Assembly (NCBI GenBank): GCA_015680685.1
Contig: MNCI01020673.1
Coordinates: 855,908-919,907, forward strand
Reading direction: 5' to 3'
DNA: 64,000 nt
Origin: Gnetum montanum
Taxonomy: Eukaryota > Streptophyta > Gnetopsida > Gnetales > Gnetaceae
Below, in pieces: positions 1 to 11,033 of this stretch; the first letter of the stretch is position 1, and every line of letters starts with the position of its first letter. The notes under the pieces were generated by a model, which was not told where the DNA came from, ran no database searches, and saw only the letters and a program-made list of their open reading frames with translations. The translations under genes were made by a program, and so were the position numbers.

Positions 1-600
1 TCACCACCATAAATGGCTCATCTTACCCTATTGATTTCTTAGTTATACATGTAGGAAAAGAACAAAGGAGAATTTGCTATAATTTTGGGAAGAGCATGGC
101 TTAGCATTATGGATGCTAAGTTAGAATTAGAGACTTTGGAAATCTCCAAGAAAGATGAAGCAGAAATCACATAGAGATGTAGAGTTCCATGTATCACATA
201 CAATGATAACAGGTGCAATGGCATGTAAAATATTTGGGCTATGAAAGATAATACCAGTACAACATGCAATCAATGTACAGAAGACGTGTGTGCAAAAATG
301 CCTATATGTAGTTGTCGCATGACAAGAAGGATCCTAGCAGTTGATCACTAAAAACGAAATAGAATCCAATATATGCATGGAATCATTAAATAGAATCAAA
401 AGTGCATACATTGAAAATAATAATAAGTTAGAATAGTTTATGATATTTTATAAGAAAACATTCCTATGTACAATCACATCAAGAAGAAGACATCAAATAG
501 GGATAATTAGAGGTACAAGAAAAGTTTGAATTAGAACCTTTAGAACTAAAAGCCCTACTAGAAAAACTAGAATATGCTTTTCTGAATAACAAAAAATTGG
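1..600 (+). pseudogene. gypsy protease C-terminus and linker remnant
   Basis: The first bases translate to a degraded match of the segment that follows the protease active site in the other copies (compare 14187-14486, minus strand, and 36354-36590): a TTxxGxSYPxDFLVI-like stretch, then GRAW and LEISK-like blocks. The catalytic Asp-Ser-Gly is upstream of the window. Stops interrupt every frame. From about 240 to 600 only a low-complexity linker is left. Confidence 0.65.
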
Positions 601-663
601 TAATTATTAATGCCAATATTAATAAAGACTAAAAGAGGAAGTTATTGAAATGGTAAATAAATG

Positions 664-1400
664 GCCCATTGTGTTTGCATGGTCCTATGACAAGATAACT
701 TGTATAGATCCTTGCATCTATTAGCATTGAATCTATATGATCCAACTATCAAACCATGCTACCAACCTCAAAGAAGATTTAATTTTAAACTCAAAGAAGT
801 TGTTAAAAAAGAGCTAGAAAAATTGCTAAAAGTAGGGTTCATCTATCCTATAGTAGATAGTGAATGGGTTAGTTCTTTAGTCATTGTTTCAAAGAAAAGT
901 GATAAGTGGAGGATCTATATTGGCTTCTGATTGTTGAATTTAGCAACATTCAAGGACCATTTTCCTTTGTCATTTGTTAATTAGGTCCTAGATGTCATTG
1001 TAGAACATTGGTACTATAGTTTCCTTGATGGGTACAATCGGTATAACCAAATCCACATTGCACTAGAAGACTAAGAAAAACCCACATTTACCTATCCATG
1101 GGGAATATTTACATACAAATAGATGCCCTTTGTCTTATGTAATGCACCAACTATCTTGCAAAGACTTGTACTTAGCATCTTCTAGAAGCAAAGTGGCAAT
1201 GGGTTGAAGTCTTTATGGATGAATTCTCCATATATGGGCTAGATTTTAAACAAGCCTTGGACCATTTAGAGTTGGTACTAAAAAGATGTGTAGAAACCAA
1301 TATAAAGATTAATTGGCTAAAAATCCATTTAATGGTTCAAGATGGTATAGTTCTAGGACATAGATTATCTCATAAAGGAATAAAAGTAGATCCATAGAAG
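664..1400 (+). pseudogene. gypsy reverse transcriptase remnant
   Basis: Consecutive fragments give the gypsy RT fingers and palm: an ELEKLLKVGFIYPI...SEWVS block at 700-930, a YPWGIFTYKQMPF-like block around 1090-1140 (with stops), and a catalytic-box segment at about 1210-1240 reading VFMDEFSIYG. The box is normally (Y/F)MDD, so the second catalytic Asp is Glu here. In-frame stops replace Gln codons of relatives at about 985, 1073, 1121 and 1182. It cannot encode an active enzyme. Confidence 0.85.
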
Positions 1401-2030
1401 ATCATAGTCATCTAGAACATCAATCAAAGATCACATACCACTAAGGATGTCAAATCATTTCTTGGACACATAGGATATTATAGAGAATTTATTGAAAATT
1501 TCTCAAAGATTGCAAAATTGCTAGTAAAACTCACTAAGAAAGATACACCATTCCACTAGGTATAACTATGTGAGAAGGCATTCAAAACATTAAAAAACAT
1601 TGATCGAAATACCAATATTTCAAGCTCTAGATTGGTATAAATCCTTTCACATTAAGTACCTAGGTATCCTATTTATGTTCACACATATCATAGTGCTATT
1701 AGATTTTTGATGAATATACTAGTAGTTAGTCCAATGGTGATAAGATGGCTTGTGATATTACAAGAATTCAACATCACCATGATAGATAAGAAGGAAACCG
1801 AAAACATTGTAGTTGATCATCTATCCAATCTTAGATGAGAACTGTAAGACAATGATGAATTATTATCAAACCAATTTCCTGATAATAAATCTATCCATTA
1901 GAACAAAAATGGCTATAGCCTTAATAGAGAAGTCATGGATTTTTTATTATGTGATCTATCTCACTATACAAGAGCCTCATGTTGAGTGGAATAAGAAATA
2001 AAAATAACAGTTCTTCCACTGAGTCAAATA
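1401..2030 (+). pseudogene. gypsy RNase H and connection remnant, internally deleted
   Basis: The segment begins with the RT tail, a [19 protein letters not shown]-like block at about 1450-1515. It then jumps from an FHIK block (about 1640-1660) to a VHTYHSAIRFLMN block (about 1675-1715). Copy 2 has the RNase H core TEKELMAIVFALDKF (about 12600-12660, minus strand) between these points; here that core is missing. An ENIVVDHLSNL-like block near 1800-1835 marks the end of RNase H. It is broken by deletion and stops. Confidence 0.7.
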
Positions 2031-3033
2031 GTATATGAAAATTAATGGGAAGCTTTACAAGATCTGCATTGATGGGCTAGTTAGATGGTGTGTTCATGAG
2101 AAAGATCAATAAAGAGCCTTACAAGATGCACATGAAGGACCACGTGATGGTCATTATGAGAGATATAGAACAACACTCAAATTAATGATGGTAGGCTACT
2201 TTTGGCCTACCATATTTAGAGATGCACACTAGTTTACCCAGTCTTGTGAGAGGTGTCAATATGATAGAGGACTCATGATAAAAAAAAATGTCCACAATAG
2301 TGGATACAACCATTAGAGCCCTTTGATATTTAGTGAATTTATTTTATGGGGCCCATCACACCAATTTCCAATGGGAAATCATATATTATAGTAATTGTCA
2401 ATTATTGCACCAAGTGGACAAAAGAAACTACAGTAAAGGATTGTACAGTTGTAATGGTTGCTAAATTCTTTCAACAACATGTGGTGAATTAGTTTAGAGT
2501 ACTCAAAATATTGAAATCTAATAGTGAAACCCACTTCACCAAAGCTACATTGAAAAAGATAATGCAACACCTTGGGGTCAGTCATTAATTAACTACACCA
2601 TATCACCCCCAAGAAAATGATCAAGCAGAAGTAACCAATAGGAAACTCACAAGAATATTAACTTGAACTATTAGTTAATTTAGAAAGGATTGGAGCACTA
2701 AGATGAATGATACTCTATGGGCATATAGATCCACATGGAAACTTCATATTGGATATTCACCCTAGGAACTAGTTTATTGAAAACTTCCTACAATACCAAT
2801 CCAAAGAGAGCTATAAACATTAGCCACTGCTAATGTACTTGACCTCAACATAAACTTATCTCATGAATCTTAACCTTTTAGATGAAAATTGGCTTTTATC
2901 TTCGATGAGTAATGAAGTCCATAAAAACTACTATAAATGTAGGCATGAAATAAAAAAAATATTAATTAATCCTGGCAATAAGGTATTCTACTATAATCCC
3001 AACCATGTGCCCCAAAAAGCTAAGTTCCAAACT
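2031..3033 (+). pseudogene. gypsy integrase remnant, interrupted by a copia LTR
   Basis: An HHCC-type zinc segment is visible near 2180-2265 (a SCERCQ block), followed by a damaged core. The block PYHPQEN-QAEVTNRKL lies near 2600-2660 and an LWAYRSTWK block near 2720. The C-terminal KFQT(M)LWEGPYIIH segment breaks off at KFQT (about 3021-3033) and resumes beyond 4319 with a GPYIIHV-like remnant, showing that the LTR at 3034-4313 was inserted here. Many stops and frame changes. Confidence 0.8.
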
Positions 3034-4313
3034 CGTGGACCTTTTAGTGTGTTTTGGTGTGTGTCAAAGTGTTAGGTAAAATGGAGTTAAAGGTTGTTTG
3101 CATGGTTGTATGGTTATTGTGTTTGTAGAACTATGTACATGGGTAACCAAGATGAGCTAAAGCCTACATAGAGGACAAGAAAAAAATTGTTTAGAACTCA
3201 AAGGAGATGGTCATCTACATGGTCTTCAAATGAACATCCAAAGAACTTGGACAAGGATTAGATACTATACAAGAAAAGTTATCATCATTAAAGCATGTGT
3301 AAGATCAAGGTTTTAGAAAAGGAACAATGAATTCAAATAATAAAGAAAGTGAACAAAGACATCTTCAAGAATCAAAAGATGACTTGACATAATGAAAGGC
3401 TTCACAGACAAAGATGTCTTTAACAAACAACATATGTCTTTCCTCAAGCAAAGACGTCTTCGTCATAGAAAGACATCTTTACATAATGCAAACCAGGTTT
3501 AAAAAGGCATCTTCCATTAGACAAAGATGTCTTTTAAGAATGAAGTTTTCAAAAAGACATATTTTACTAAATAAATATGTCTTCTCAAAATCAAAGAAAA
3601 ATTCAAATAAACATCTCAAGCACAAAGAAGACGTCTCCCATGACTATTAATGATCGTTGGCTAGTCATTGCATAAGTTCTGAGATGGATTTAGAAACATG
3701 ATAGCTATAGGAAGACTTGATGTGCATTGGAAAATGTGCAAGATTATTTGTAACCATTGTACAATCATTTTGTAATTATTTTTATTCTTTTTTGCTTCTC
3801 ATTTTGTTATCATTTTGGTATTGTAAAGTGTGATGTACCTAAACGTACAAGGATGAGCAAACTGAGTTGGATTTATCCCTTGTAATTGTTCTTCCTTTTT
3901 GCCCTATGGGGTTGATGTGCTTCTTGCAAGAAGACATTTTTACTGAGCTTGTCAAGATCCTACGAGATTGAGTTTTTGGTGTTGTGATACGACACTTTGA
4001 TGTAGAGCTTAAGACTATAAAGGTTATGGAAGCTTGGAAACCACATTTTTAAGCTTGATGGGACCTTACAGGGTTGAGTGATTGGTGCTATGGTACAACA
4101 CTCTAGAGTAGGGCTTGAAGATTGTATAAGGTGTGAACCCTTTAACCACATTTTGAAAGTAACAAAGTCTAGAGGTGTGCTTGTGATCTACCTTCCAAGT
4201 GTGGATTGCCCAAGTTGGGGAGCCACGTTAAATTTGGTATGTGTGCTTTTCTTTTTTAATTTTTAATTTGGAAAACTTATTCATCCCTTCCTTTCTAAGT
4301 TCTAAAATCCATA
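3034..4313 (+). repeat. solo LTR of a Ty1/copia family, with target duplication
   Basis: This 1.28-kb block matches, over most of its length and in the opposite orientation, the LTRs at 30963-32073 and 43442-44542. Shared parts include the start resembling TGTTGACCTTTTGG (here CGTGGACCTTTTAG), the GGGTTGATGTGCTTCTTG segment, the repeated GGTTGAGTG blocks, and an end near AAAATCCATA. It is flanked by the identical pentamer AAACT (3029-3033 and 4314-4318). No internal copia sequence lies between the boundaries, so it is a solo LTR left by LTR-LTR recombination. It contains a dense array of GACGTC-like palindromes. Confidence 0.9.
3355..3640 (+). repeat. array of about eleven AAGACRTCTT near-palindromes
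   Basis: Within the solo LTR the motif AAGAC[G/A]TCTT, or its complement with ATGTC, recurs about eleven times in 285 bases. Unmutated GACGTC cores are near 3450 and 3628; the others carry GACATC or GATGTC, the products expected from CpG deamination of GACGTC. Related but sparser AGATGTCTAC motifs occur in the two other copia LTRs (31625-31765 and 44105-44240). A role as an LTR enhancer is inference. Confidence 0.75.
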
Positions 4314-4318
4314 AAACT

Positions 4319-6060
4319 CTTTGAGAGGGACCCTACATTATCCATGTAGTCTACCACTTAGGTGCCATTCACATTTATCACCCAACCAATCCCCAGATGC
4401 TTATTTTGGTTAATATTTAATAGATCACACCATTTTATGAATCTCCTAACTTCTTTATGGATTCTAACTTGTCTAACAAACCAACTTCAACCCATTCCAT
4501 CTTTCAATTAACTATTTCCAATAATTTTCATGGTGATGTCTAGTCCAATTGAACCCTTTTTTTCTTACTATTTTTTTTTTACATTCTTTTATATTTTTCT
4601 CATTAGTTAATCATTTTCTATTCTTTGATATCTTCTAAATTATTCCTACATTTTTCCATTCTTTTCATTCTTCTACAATTTTTCACCATCTTTCTTGTAC
4701 ATATTTTTGTTGATTTTTCTAATAAAGTGCAGGGAATAAAACAATATGTAGTCCCAATAATGTAAATCTAACCTTATCTTATCAAATCATTGAAGGACTG
4801 ATCTATATACAATGAGACCACATCATCCATTTAGTCATTTCTAATAATAAAAAGTTCTTACCATAGACATAATGACATTATCTTCATAATAAAGACAAAA
4901 ATAAACTTATGTTCATAATGCTTGAATAGAAAATTGAAAAACCAAGTGGAAATGAAATGGGTTTGACATCAAGGGGATTTGTGGATTCTATAAGGCTACT
5001 ACTATAGGTCTTATCCTTCTATTAAGTTGTATTATTTACTTGAGTACTAAGGAAAAATGAAAGTATGCCTAAAGTAAGTGCTACCTTACCATGTTACTAG
5101 AAAGACATGTTACCCATTCCTGAAGGTAGTCCTTTGATAAGGTTTACATAGTAAAAATCTAATAAATGTACGTAATGAAAATTTTTTGGGGATTCCATTG
5201 GAAAGATATGTTACCCATGCCTAAAGGTAGGCATCTTCTTAGAAATTTTAAGGTTTCTTGAACTCACATTGGTTATGGGGTTTAGAAAGATATGTTATCC
5301 ATGCCTAAATGCAATCATCTATCCAATGGCCAATTCTCCTCTAAAAAATAAAGTGTACTATTAATAAACTACTTCCTTGAACTTTATTGCTAAGTGTTAA
5401 TACTTCTAGTAGTAGTGGTAGTCCTATGGTTGCTAGTTTTGGAATGATGCAATGTGATGTCATTGGTAAGTGGTATGGACTTGGTTTGGATCCTGGATGA
5501 AAAGGCTAATGATTACTCCAACCACATATTACAGACAAAATTCATTATGCCTAAGGTACGATACCTCAAATCCAAATTTTAGCAATGCTTTGCTACTCCC
5601 ATTTCATCTCACTATTATGTATAATATTACTTAAATGGTTTTGGATAATATAGTGTTATTTTCTCATTTGGGTGATACTACCATGTGTGTTTTGGAAGGC
5701 AATTCTATTTTACATTTAACTCCTTAAGTGCTTATGGACACTTGTAGATGTGGTTATACAAGGGCACTACGGGGTGGAACTTGCTTTGGGGAGGATCCAC
5801 TTGTATAACTCTTATGCTTCATACCTAATAAGAATTTCACAACATCTTATTCCTTTGGAACATTTGAATCATCATTTTTCACTTTCCTAACATTCTCATA
5901 ATTGATCATAATTTTGAGACAATTCCTACCACCATCGTTATAGACCTCATTGATTTCCTTTTCCAAAGATTCCTTCTTTTGAGAATCATCTATGATCAAG
6001 AATCCTTTAGACCAAATCTACATCTTCCAAACTATCCATTTAATTCAATTTGTTCATCAT
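4319..6060 (+). other. 3' region of gypsy copy 0
   Basis: After the solo LTR the integrase tail continues to about 4450 with a GPYIIHV-like remnant. A long non-coding 3' region follows, recognisable by comparison with the same region of copy 1 (36935-38990) and copy 2 (9116-11000). Shared parts are a T-rich tract around 4555-4720, the block AAAGACATGTTACCCATTCC, and a block around 5750-5800 matching 38190-38240. No credible reading frame. Confidence 0.6.
5101..5320 (+). repeat. three spaced copies of an AAAGAYATGTTACCCATGCC block
   Basis: The block AAAGA(C/T)ATGTTA(C/T)CCAT(T/G)CCT(A/G)AA recurs at 5101, 5202 and 5285, roughly 100 and 83 bases apart. The single-copy counterpart lies in the 3' region of copy 2 (about 10330-10365, minus strand). 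It is a local duplication in this copy. Confidence 0.7.
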
Positions 6061-6384
6061 AAATTACACAAAATCTAAAATATTTCAACAGTGATGTCAT
6101 AACTATGATGTATTATGTCCCAATATGTTGTAAGTATGATGTCATATCTACAATGTATCTAATATAAACTACCTATAAATATGTGTAGGAGTTAGAAAAG
6201 TTTTTATTTTCCACATTCGAAGTAAGGAGATTTCATGCTATTTTTCTAATCCTCTAGCACTCGAACTTCCAATTTCCATAACTTCCTTACCATAGCTCAA
6301 TTTGCATGATTCTTAAATATTTTTGATCATAGGAAAATCAATTGAGTTGTGGGGGAGGGTATTGTGCAAAGTTGAGCAATTTGA
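6061..6384 (+). other. unresolved junction, possibly a truncated family-B U3
   Basis: About 6085-6200 has repeated ATGATGTCATA/TATGATG dyads followed by CTATAAATATG. This is the same arrangement of dyads before a TATAAAT box as in family-B LTRs (26560-26660). The rest of that LTR is not recognisable, and the piece runs into the 5' part of element C. Possibly the 3' LTR of copy 0 or the 5' LTR of C, both heavily damaged. Confidence 0.35.
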
Positions 6385-6719
6385 GCAAACTTTTTTTTAA
6401 CACCAAAAGAGTACATTAAGGGTAAGAATAATAACTTAAAAAAAATGGAAAAAGAACTAATAAAATTAAACAACCCTCCTAAATACCCATCTAAATACAT
6501 AATAAGTAAGAAAATAACAATTGTAAGAGGCCATAATAATTAACAGAACAATGAATAAGGGTTTATTTTTGAAATTTTTCTAACTTTGTAATCATAATAA
6601 GAGCTAAAGGTAGGAATAAGGATAAAATTTTGATCAAGTCCAAGAACCTAAGAAAGGATTATGAATCATTAGGAACTCATTTGAAATTCTTAGGCAATCT
6701 AAATAGATCCTTTATGATT

Positions 6720-8260
6720 GCAAATGGCTCCCAAGAGACCCACAGTTGAAGAACTCTCACAAAAAAAAGGGAAAAGACCTAGAGCCAAAGGATAAGCTAG
6801 AGAACAGGCACCATAAGTGGATGAGGAGGCTCAATCCTTCAACATCTATTAGCAAGAAATTGCAATAGAATACTCTACACAAGCTAAGGCTAAAGTCCTG
6901 CTAGTTCCAAAGCAAGGATAGTGCCTCATACTATCAATCAAATCTCTCTAAGCTATTCAAAAGAAATTAATCATGTCCATAGTCATAATTGAACTCAACT
7001 TTAAACTATTTATGGAATGCACACCTGCTAAGGTCTAAGAATAAATTCAAGCCTCTTTTTTATGACCAAATGTTTTGTGTAGTGGAGAATGATACGTAGG
7101 AGAAATATCTCACTTTTGGAAAAATAAGCAGAATCATGCCACACTTAAGATTGAAGGAGACATAGTCCCTTACTTAGTGGAAGAAATAGGCACTAAATAT
7201 TTCCAATGTTAGAGAATATATTACATAGATATCTGTAATATCCAACACTGAGGTAAATAAATTGGGGCTACAAAGGGCCTATGACAAAGCAGATAAAAAA
7301 TATAGTGAATTTTTTGTTAAGAAAAAAATATGTCTTAAGATTGGGATCTACAATATTTTTCCCATAAAAAGGATCAATAGAATTTCAACCTACACTACAA
7401 GAGGAAGCACCATTCTTATGGGGAAATTAAATCCAAACATGACTCATTTGTTGTTCTTAGAAATTCATTAAGGATTCGAAGAAAAGAAGGTAGGGAAGCT
7501 TACTTTGCCATTCCCTTGTCTCATCAAAAGGTTGTGCAAGTAAGTAGGAAGTTTGGGTTATAACAATGATGTGTAATGCAAGGTCTAAATGCATCTTATG
7601 TTAAAACATCAAAATTAGTACCTCCAAAGAAAGAGCACTTGGAGAAGCTAGTTGGCACTAAGGAAGCAATAGGATCCACACTTGCAAGAAATATTCCAGT
7701 TACTAGACAAGAGCAAGTATGACCCAGTGGGCTAACTCTAGTTGGTGATAGACCTAAATCAAGTGCTCTACTAACACAATAGGATTATCAACCTTTGAAT
7801 AGCCATCTAGAAAAAAATCCTAAAACTATAAGTTAGGGAAATAGGGAAGGTTCTGTATTATATAGAGTCAAAGACAATCTAAGCAAACTTGCAGTATCAA
7901 CATGACTCACTAGTGATCAACTCTTATTGAAGGCAAAAGAGGATGAAGATTTGACACAATAAATGTCTAAGAATGCTACATCCTTTTAAGTCAAGCTAAG
8001 GATAGGAGAAGAGGCCACAGTCATGGTAATTCAACATCAAGATGTAGCAAAAGCAGCAAAGGTGATCATGAATCATATTAAGGTATCATTCAGTGTTTCC
8101 ATTGTGTTACTGATAGATATTACTAGAATCGAAGATGTTGAAATGATAGCTAGTATATCCATTTCCCCACAAGAACATAAAGACATCCTATATCAACCAC
8201 TACAAATAGGCAAAGTAATGCAAAATCTCTTTGATATCCACAATGATATCACTGTATTAT
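6720..8260 (+). pseudogene. N-terminal part of the family-B protein (element C)
   Basis: Translation starting near the ATTGCAAATGGCTCC context at about 6718 gives a lysine-rich start, then a region with many stops collinear with 27905-29335 of element D. The clearest shared block is EEKKVGKLTLPFPCLIKRLCKQVG at about 7480-7545, here with frame changes; D has RRFEEKKIGKPILPFPC at about 28620-28700. The block loosely resembles plant transposon/ATHILA ORF1-type domains (LPFP.LI..LC...G), a weak recollection-level assignment. An open stretch at 8023-8260 (start MVIQHQDVAK) continues the protein up to the insertion point of copy 2. Confidence 0.6.
8256..8260. repeat. left target duplication of copy 2 (ATTAT)
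   Basis: ATTAT at 8256-8260 pairs with AGTAT at 18218-18222 on the other side of copy 2, with one mismatch. Element D has the uninterrupted site TGTATTATAGTCAAA at about 29331. Confidence 0.75.
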
Positions 8261-9098
8261 TAATGGGTGGTGAGGTATCCCTACACTCAACCATACGAAT
8301 ACGAGTGTACACACATGATCTGATTGAATTCCAAGGACTAAGTGCTTATGCGCCTTTACAGAACCCGAATAGGCTAGTTAATCGTTGTTTTCCCAAGCTT
8401 ACTTGTATAGCACAATTGTATGGTTAAGTAAATTTTAGGTATATGCTTTTTATATATTTTTATATTTTATGTCCTGGTGCTACAAAGGGAGAAGTGAACT
8501 AATTAAGTAACTAATTTAATTTAACTAATCGACTATGCTCTAACTAGCCCTAATACCAGCATCCCTTCTCACTTGTCGTCCACATCCTAAACTAGTGCAA
8601 CACTACTGGGATTACCAAATGCTAATCGTTAATAGGTTACCAAGTGTTCCATACATGCTCAAAGTGGTCATACTGAGTGTGCTTACTTGGGAGAGTTAAC
8701 AAGGTGAGAGAGAGAACATTAATTAACTAAGTATTAAATAACTATAAATAACATTAAATAAGCTATTCTGAATGGTACAAGGTTTATCACAAAGTTCATT
8801 TTTATTTTTGGCCATAAGGTGTGTGCAGGTACACAATGCTCAAATAAATATCCGTTCACTTTATGACTCCTACTATGGGCACTCAAAAATAATTCTAACT
8901 CTGAGAAGGAAAAAAAGGCAAGATTTCGGGTAAGGGACTAAGACTAAATTAACTCACTATTTTTCTATTGCCAAACCAAGTGCGCCTGTCTCTTATTTAT
9001 AGGTGGCAAGACATGCCCTAATATTGAATATCTGTTATCACTTGGAAGGCTCCGATATGATGTACGCGATATCACGGATGTGATATCGTGGCTCATCA
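8261..9098 (-). repeat. 3' LTR of copy 2
   Basis: The left end TAATGGGTGG corresponds to TGATGAGTGG in sister LTRs, and the right end is GCTCATCA. It matches the 5' LTR at 17363-18217 along its whole length, with scattered substitutions. In element sense it begins with GATATCGC-type dyads (about 9045-9095), followed by a TATAAATA box near 8995-9003. Confidence 0.92.
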
Positions 9099-9116
9099 TA
9101 CCCCCACAATTGAATG
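9099..9116 (-). other. polypurine tract of copy 2
   Basis: In element sense the sequence immediately before the 3' LTR is CATTCAATTGTGGGGGTA. The run of G and A next to the LTR is where plus-strand DNA synthesis starts in LTR elements. Sister copies have CAGTCATGGGGGTA. Confidence 0.8.
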
Positions 9117-11033
9117 AAAAATCATCCTTGAGTTCCTTACAAAATATTGGGAAGGTATGGAATTATTGACTAAATGAGAACTTGATAGTGACAGGGAATA
9201 ATAGACTCAAAGTGCCCGGTGAACGAATCAAAAAACATATTATAGCATTGGTGTTCACACCCATTGTCGTGAACACTATACATAGATGACATCCAGATCC
9301 TCATCTGATAGCTTGAAGAGAAAGAGAGAGAGAGAAAAGAAAATGAGGCACGTTGCTATTGATGTTGGAAATGTGCACTCTGTTGTTAATCCATAGCCAC
9401 GTGATGAAGTGTGTTCCTTGTATAATTTCTCCCACTCTAGTCCATCTTGAGTGCTTCCTCCTATCCTAGTCCATTATTTGTATAATCACCATCTGCACAC
9501 ACAACACAGTCACAAATTAGCAAGGATAGATAAGACACAATGCAGTTGATACCTTGCCTTGATATAAGCACATTGGCTAGGTTGTGGGTATGGTGGATAC
9601 TAGGTTAGGGGGTTTTTAACTGATAACTACCCAAGGTGTAGGGGTGAGATAGGTAATTGAATGGAAAAATTTGTGATAGGGCCCCCATGACTAAGAGCGA
9701 ACCTCCAGTAGCAATAGGGTGGAAAAACTAGAGGAACAATGAAGATGAGGAAAATAACAATGGTGAGGGTAATAAATTGGATGTTATGGATGGGGATGAA
9801 ACAAGAAATGGTTGATTGAAAATAATGTTTAAGGAAAATAACTTAAAAATTGCACCAAAAAGGAATGCCAGTGGGTCCTCCCTAAAGTAGGCTCATGCCC
9901 TTTATGCCCTAACAATACCACAAACCAAAGAGGCTGTAGGCTCCTAGAATGTCATATGGAAATAATGGTTAAATACTTACCCACAAGAGTTTACTGAAGA
10001 CTAACAATGCATTAACCAAGACATAGACTAATCATAAAATCAGTAATGAGGTGGAATATGGGAAGAAATATGGAAGGAGAGGAGGAAATGGAATGGAATC
10101 CCAAGAGCAAGGTTGTGTAAAGTCCCTTGTGGATTATGTGGTTAAGGTGACTGAATAAAATTCATCCCACGTATGGACTCACCAATCACATCCAGTGACC
10201 TCGCATCAATAAATTTGACCAACCCATTCTTATGAAGCAACAAGAATGCATTCATAGAGTCACCACCATTCCAAGGAGAGAAAGATAGAGAAGAAAGAAG
10301 TGAAAAAGGGCCTTAGTTAGACGGAACCTTCAGGAATGGGTAATATGTCTTTCCAATGCCATAACCAGTGTTTGCTGCCCATGTTTCTTTATTATGTCTA
10401 AGGGGTATGCATTGAATTCCCACTAGTTGCTGTTTTTTTTCTTTTGCATAAGAACCACATCATGCAAAGACTTATTTAGATTCATTCAAGTTCCTAATAT
10501 TTGGGTAATAGCAGAATGGTAGAAAACCCATGAAAAGAATCCAAGTACCCAAGAGAATAGCTAGCACAAGTGCATCGAATCCCCTTGAAGTCACACCCTT
10601 TTCAACCATTGAATCCTTCCTTGGTTTGAAGAATACCAAGTCACCAATTTATTAATAAGTTTATTTAGAAAAAGGGATAGTACAGTTCCAAAGCCAAGGG
10701 AGACCACATAGTTGAATGGATGAATGGACAATGTGGAATCATTGCCTATTTTATCAAAAGAACAATATCTTAGTACCAACATTGAAAATCAAAGGTAAAA
10801 ACCAAACATTAACAATCAACACCATTATAGTACAATCCACCATGATGAGCACTTATCGTATGAAAAATGAAAGTAAATCAAACAAAAAAAGAAATAGTAA
10901 AAATGGTAAAAATGGTGAAAAAAATAAGTAAATATGAAAAAATGTGTAAAACAAAAATACAAAAGGAACTAAGGGCTTCAAATGGTTAGCATTGGTGGCC
11001 ATCTCCCCCATGACTGAGTTGGAAGGAGGAGAT
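9117..11033 (-). other. long non-coding 3' region of copy 2
   Basis: About 1.9 kb between the integrase end and the polypurine tract. It contains no supported gene. It is conserved with the 3' regions of copies 1, 3 and 4, including an A-rich (minus: T-rich) tract at about 10850-10970 that makes chance ORFs. Two further copies of the (C/T)AGTCATGGGGG motif lie at 9681-9694 and 11005-11018. Confidence 0.75.

Larger units (their letters stand above)
1..6060 (+). mobile_element. Ty3/gypsy element, copy 0 (5' part outside window)
   Basis: A decayed gypsy element enters the window inside its protease-linker region. It continues through reverse transcriptase, RNase H and integrase on the + strand, then through a long 3' region. 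Order and wording of the protein fragments match family-A copy 2 (8261-18217), read on the other strand. A solo copia LTR (3034-4313) splits the integrase. The right boundary is uncertain, because no clear 3' LTR with TG...CA ends follows. All frames carry several stops, so it is a fossil. Confidence 0.85.

Noticed and set aside
3414-3650. 78-codon frame over the AAGACRTCTT array
   Set aside because: It lies within the solo LTR, and its apparent peptide repeats come from the DNA motif.
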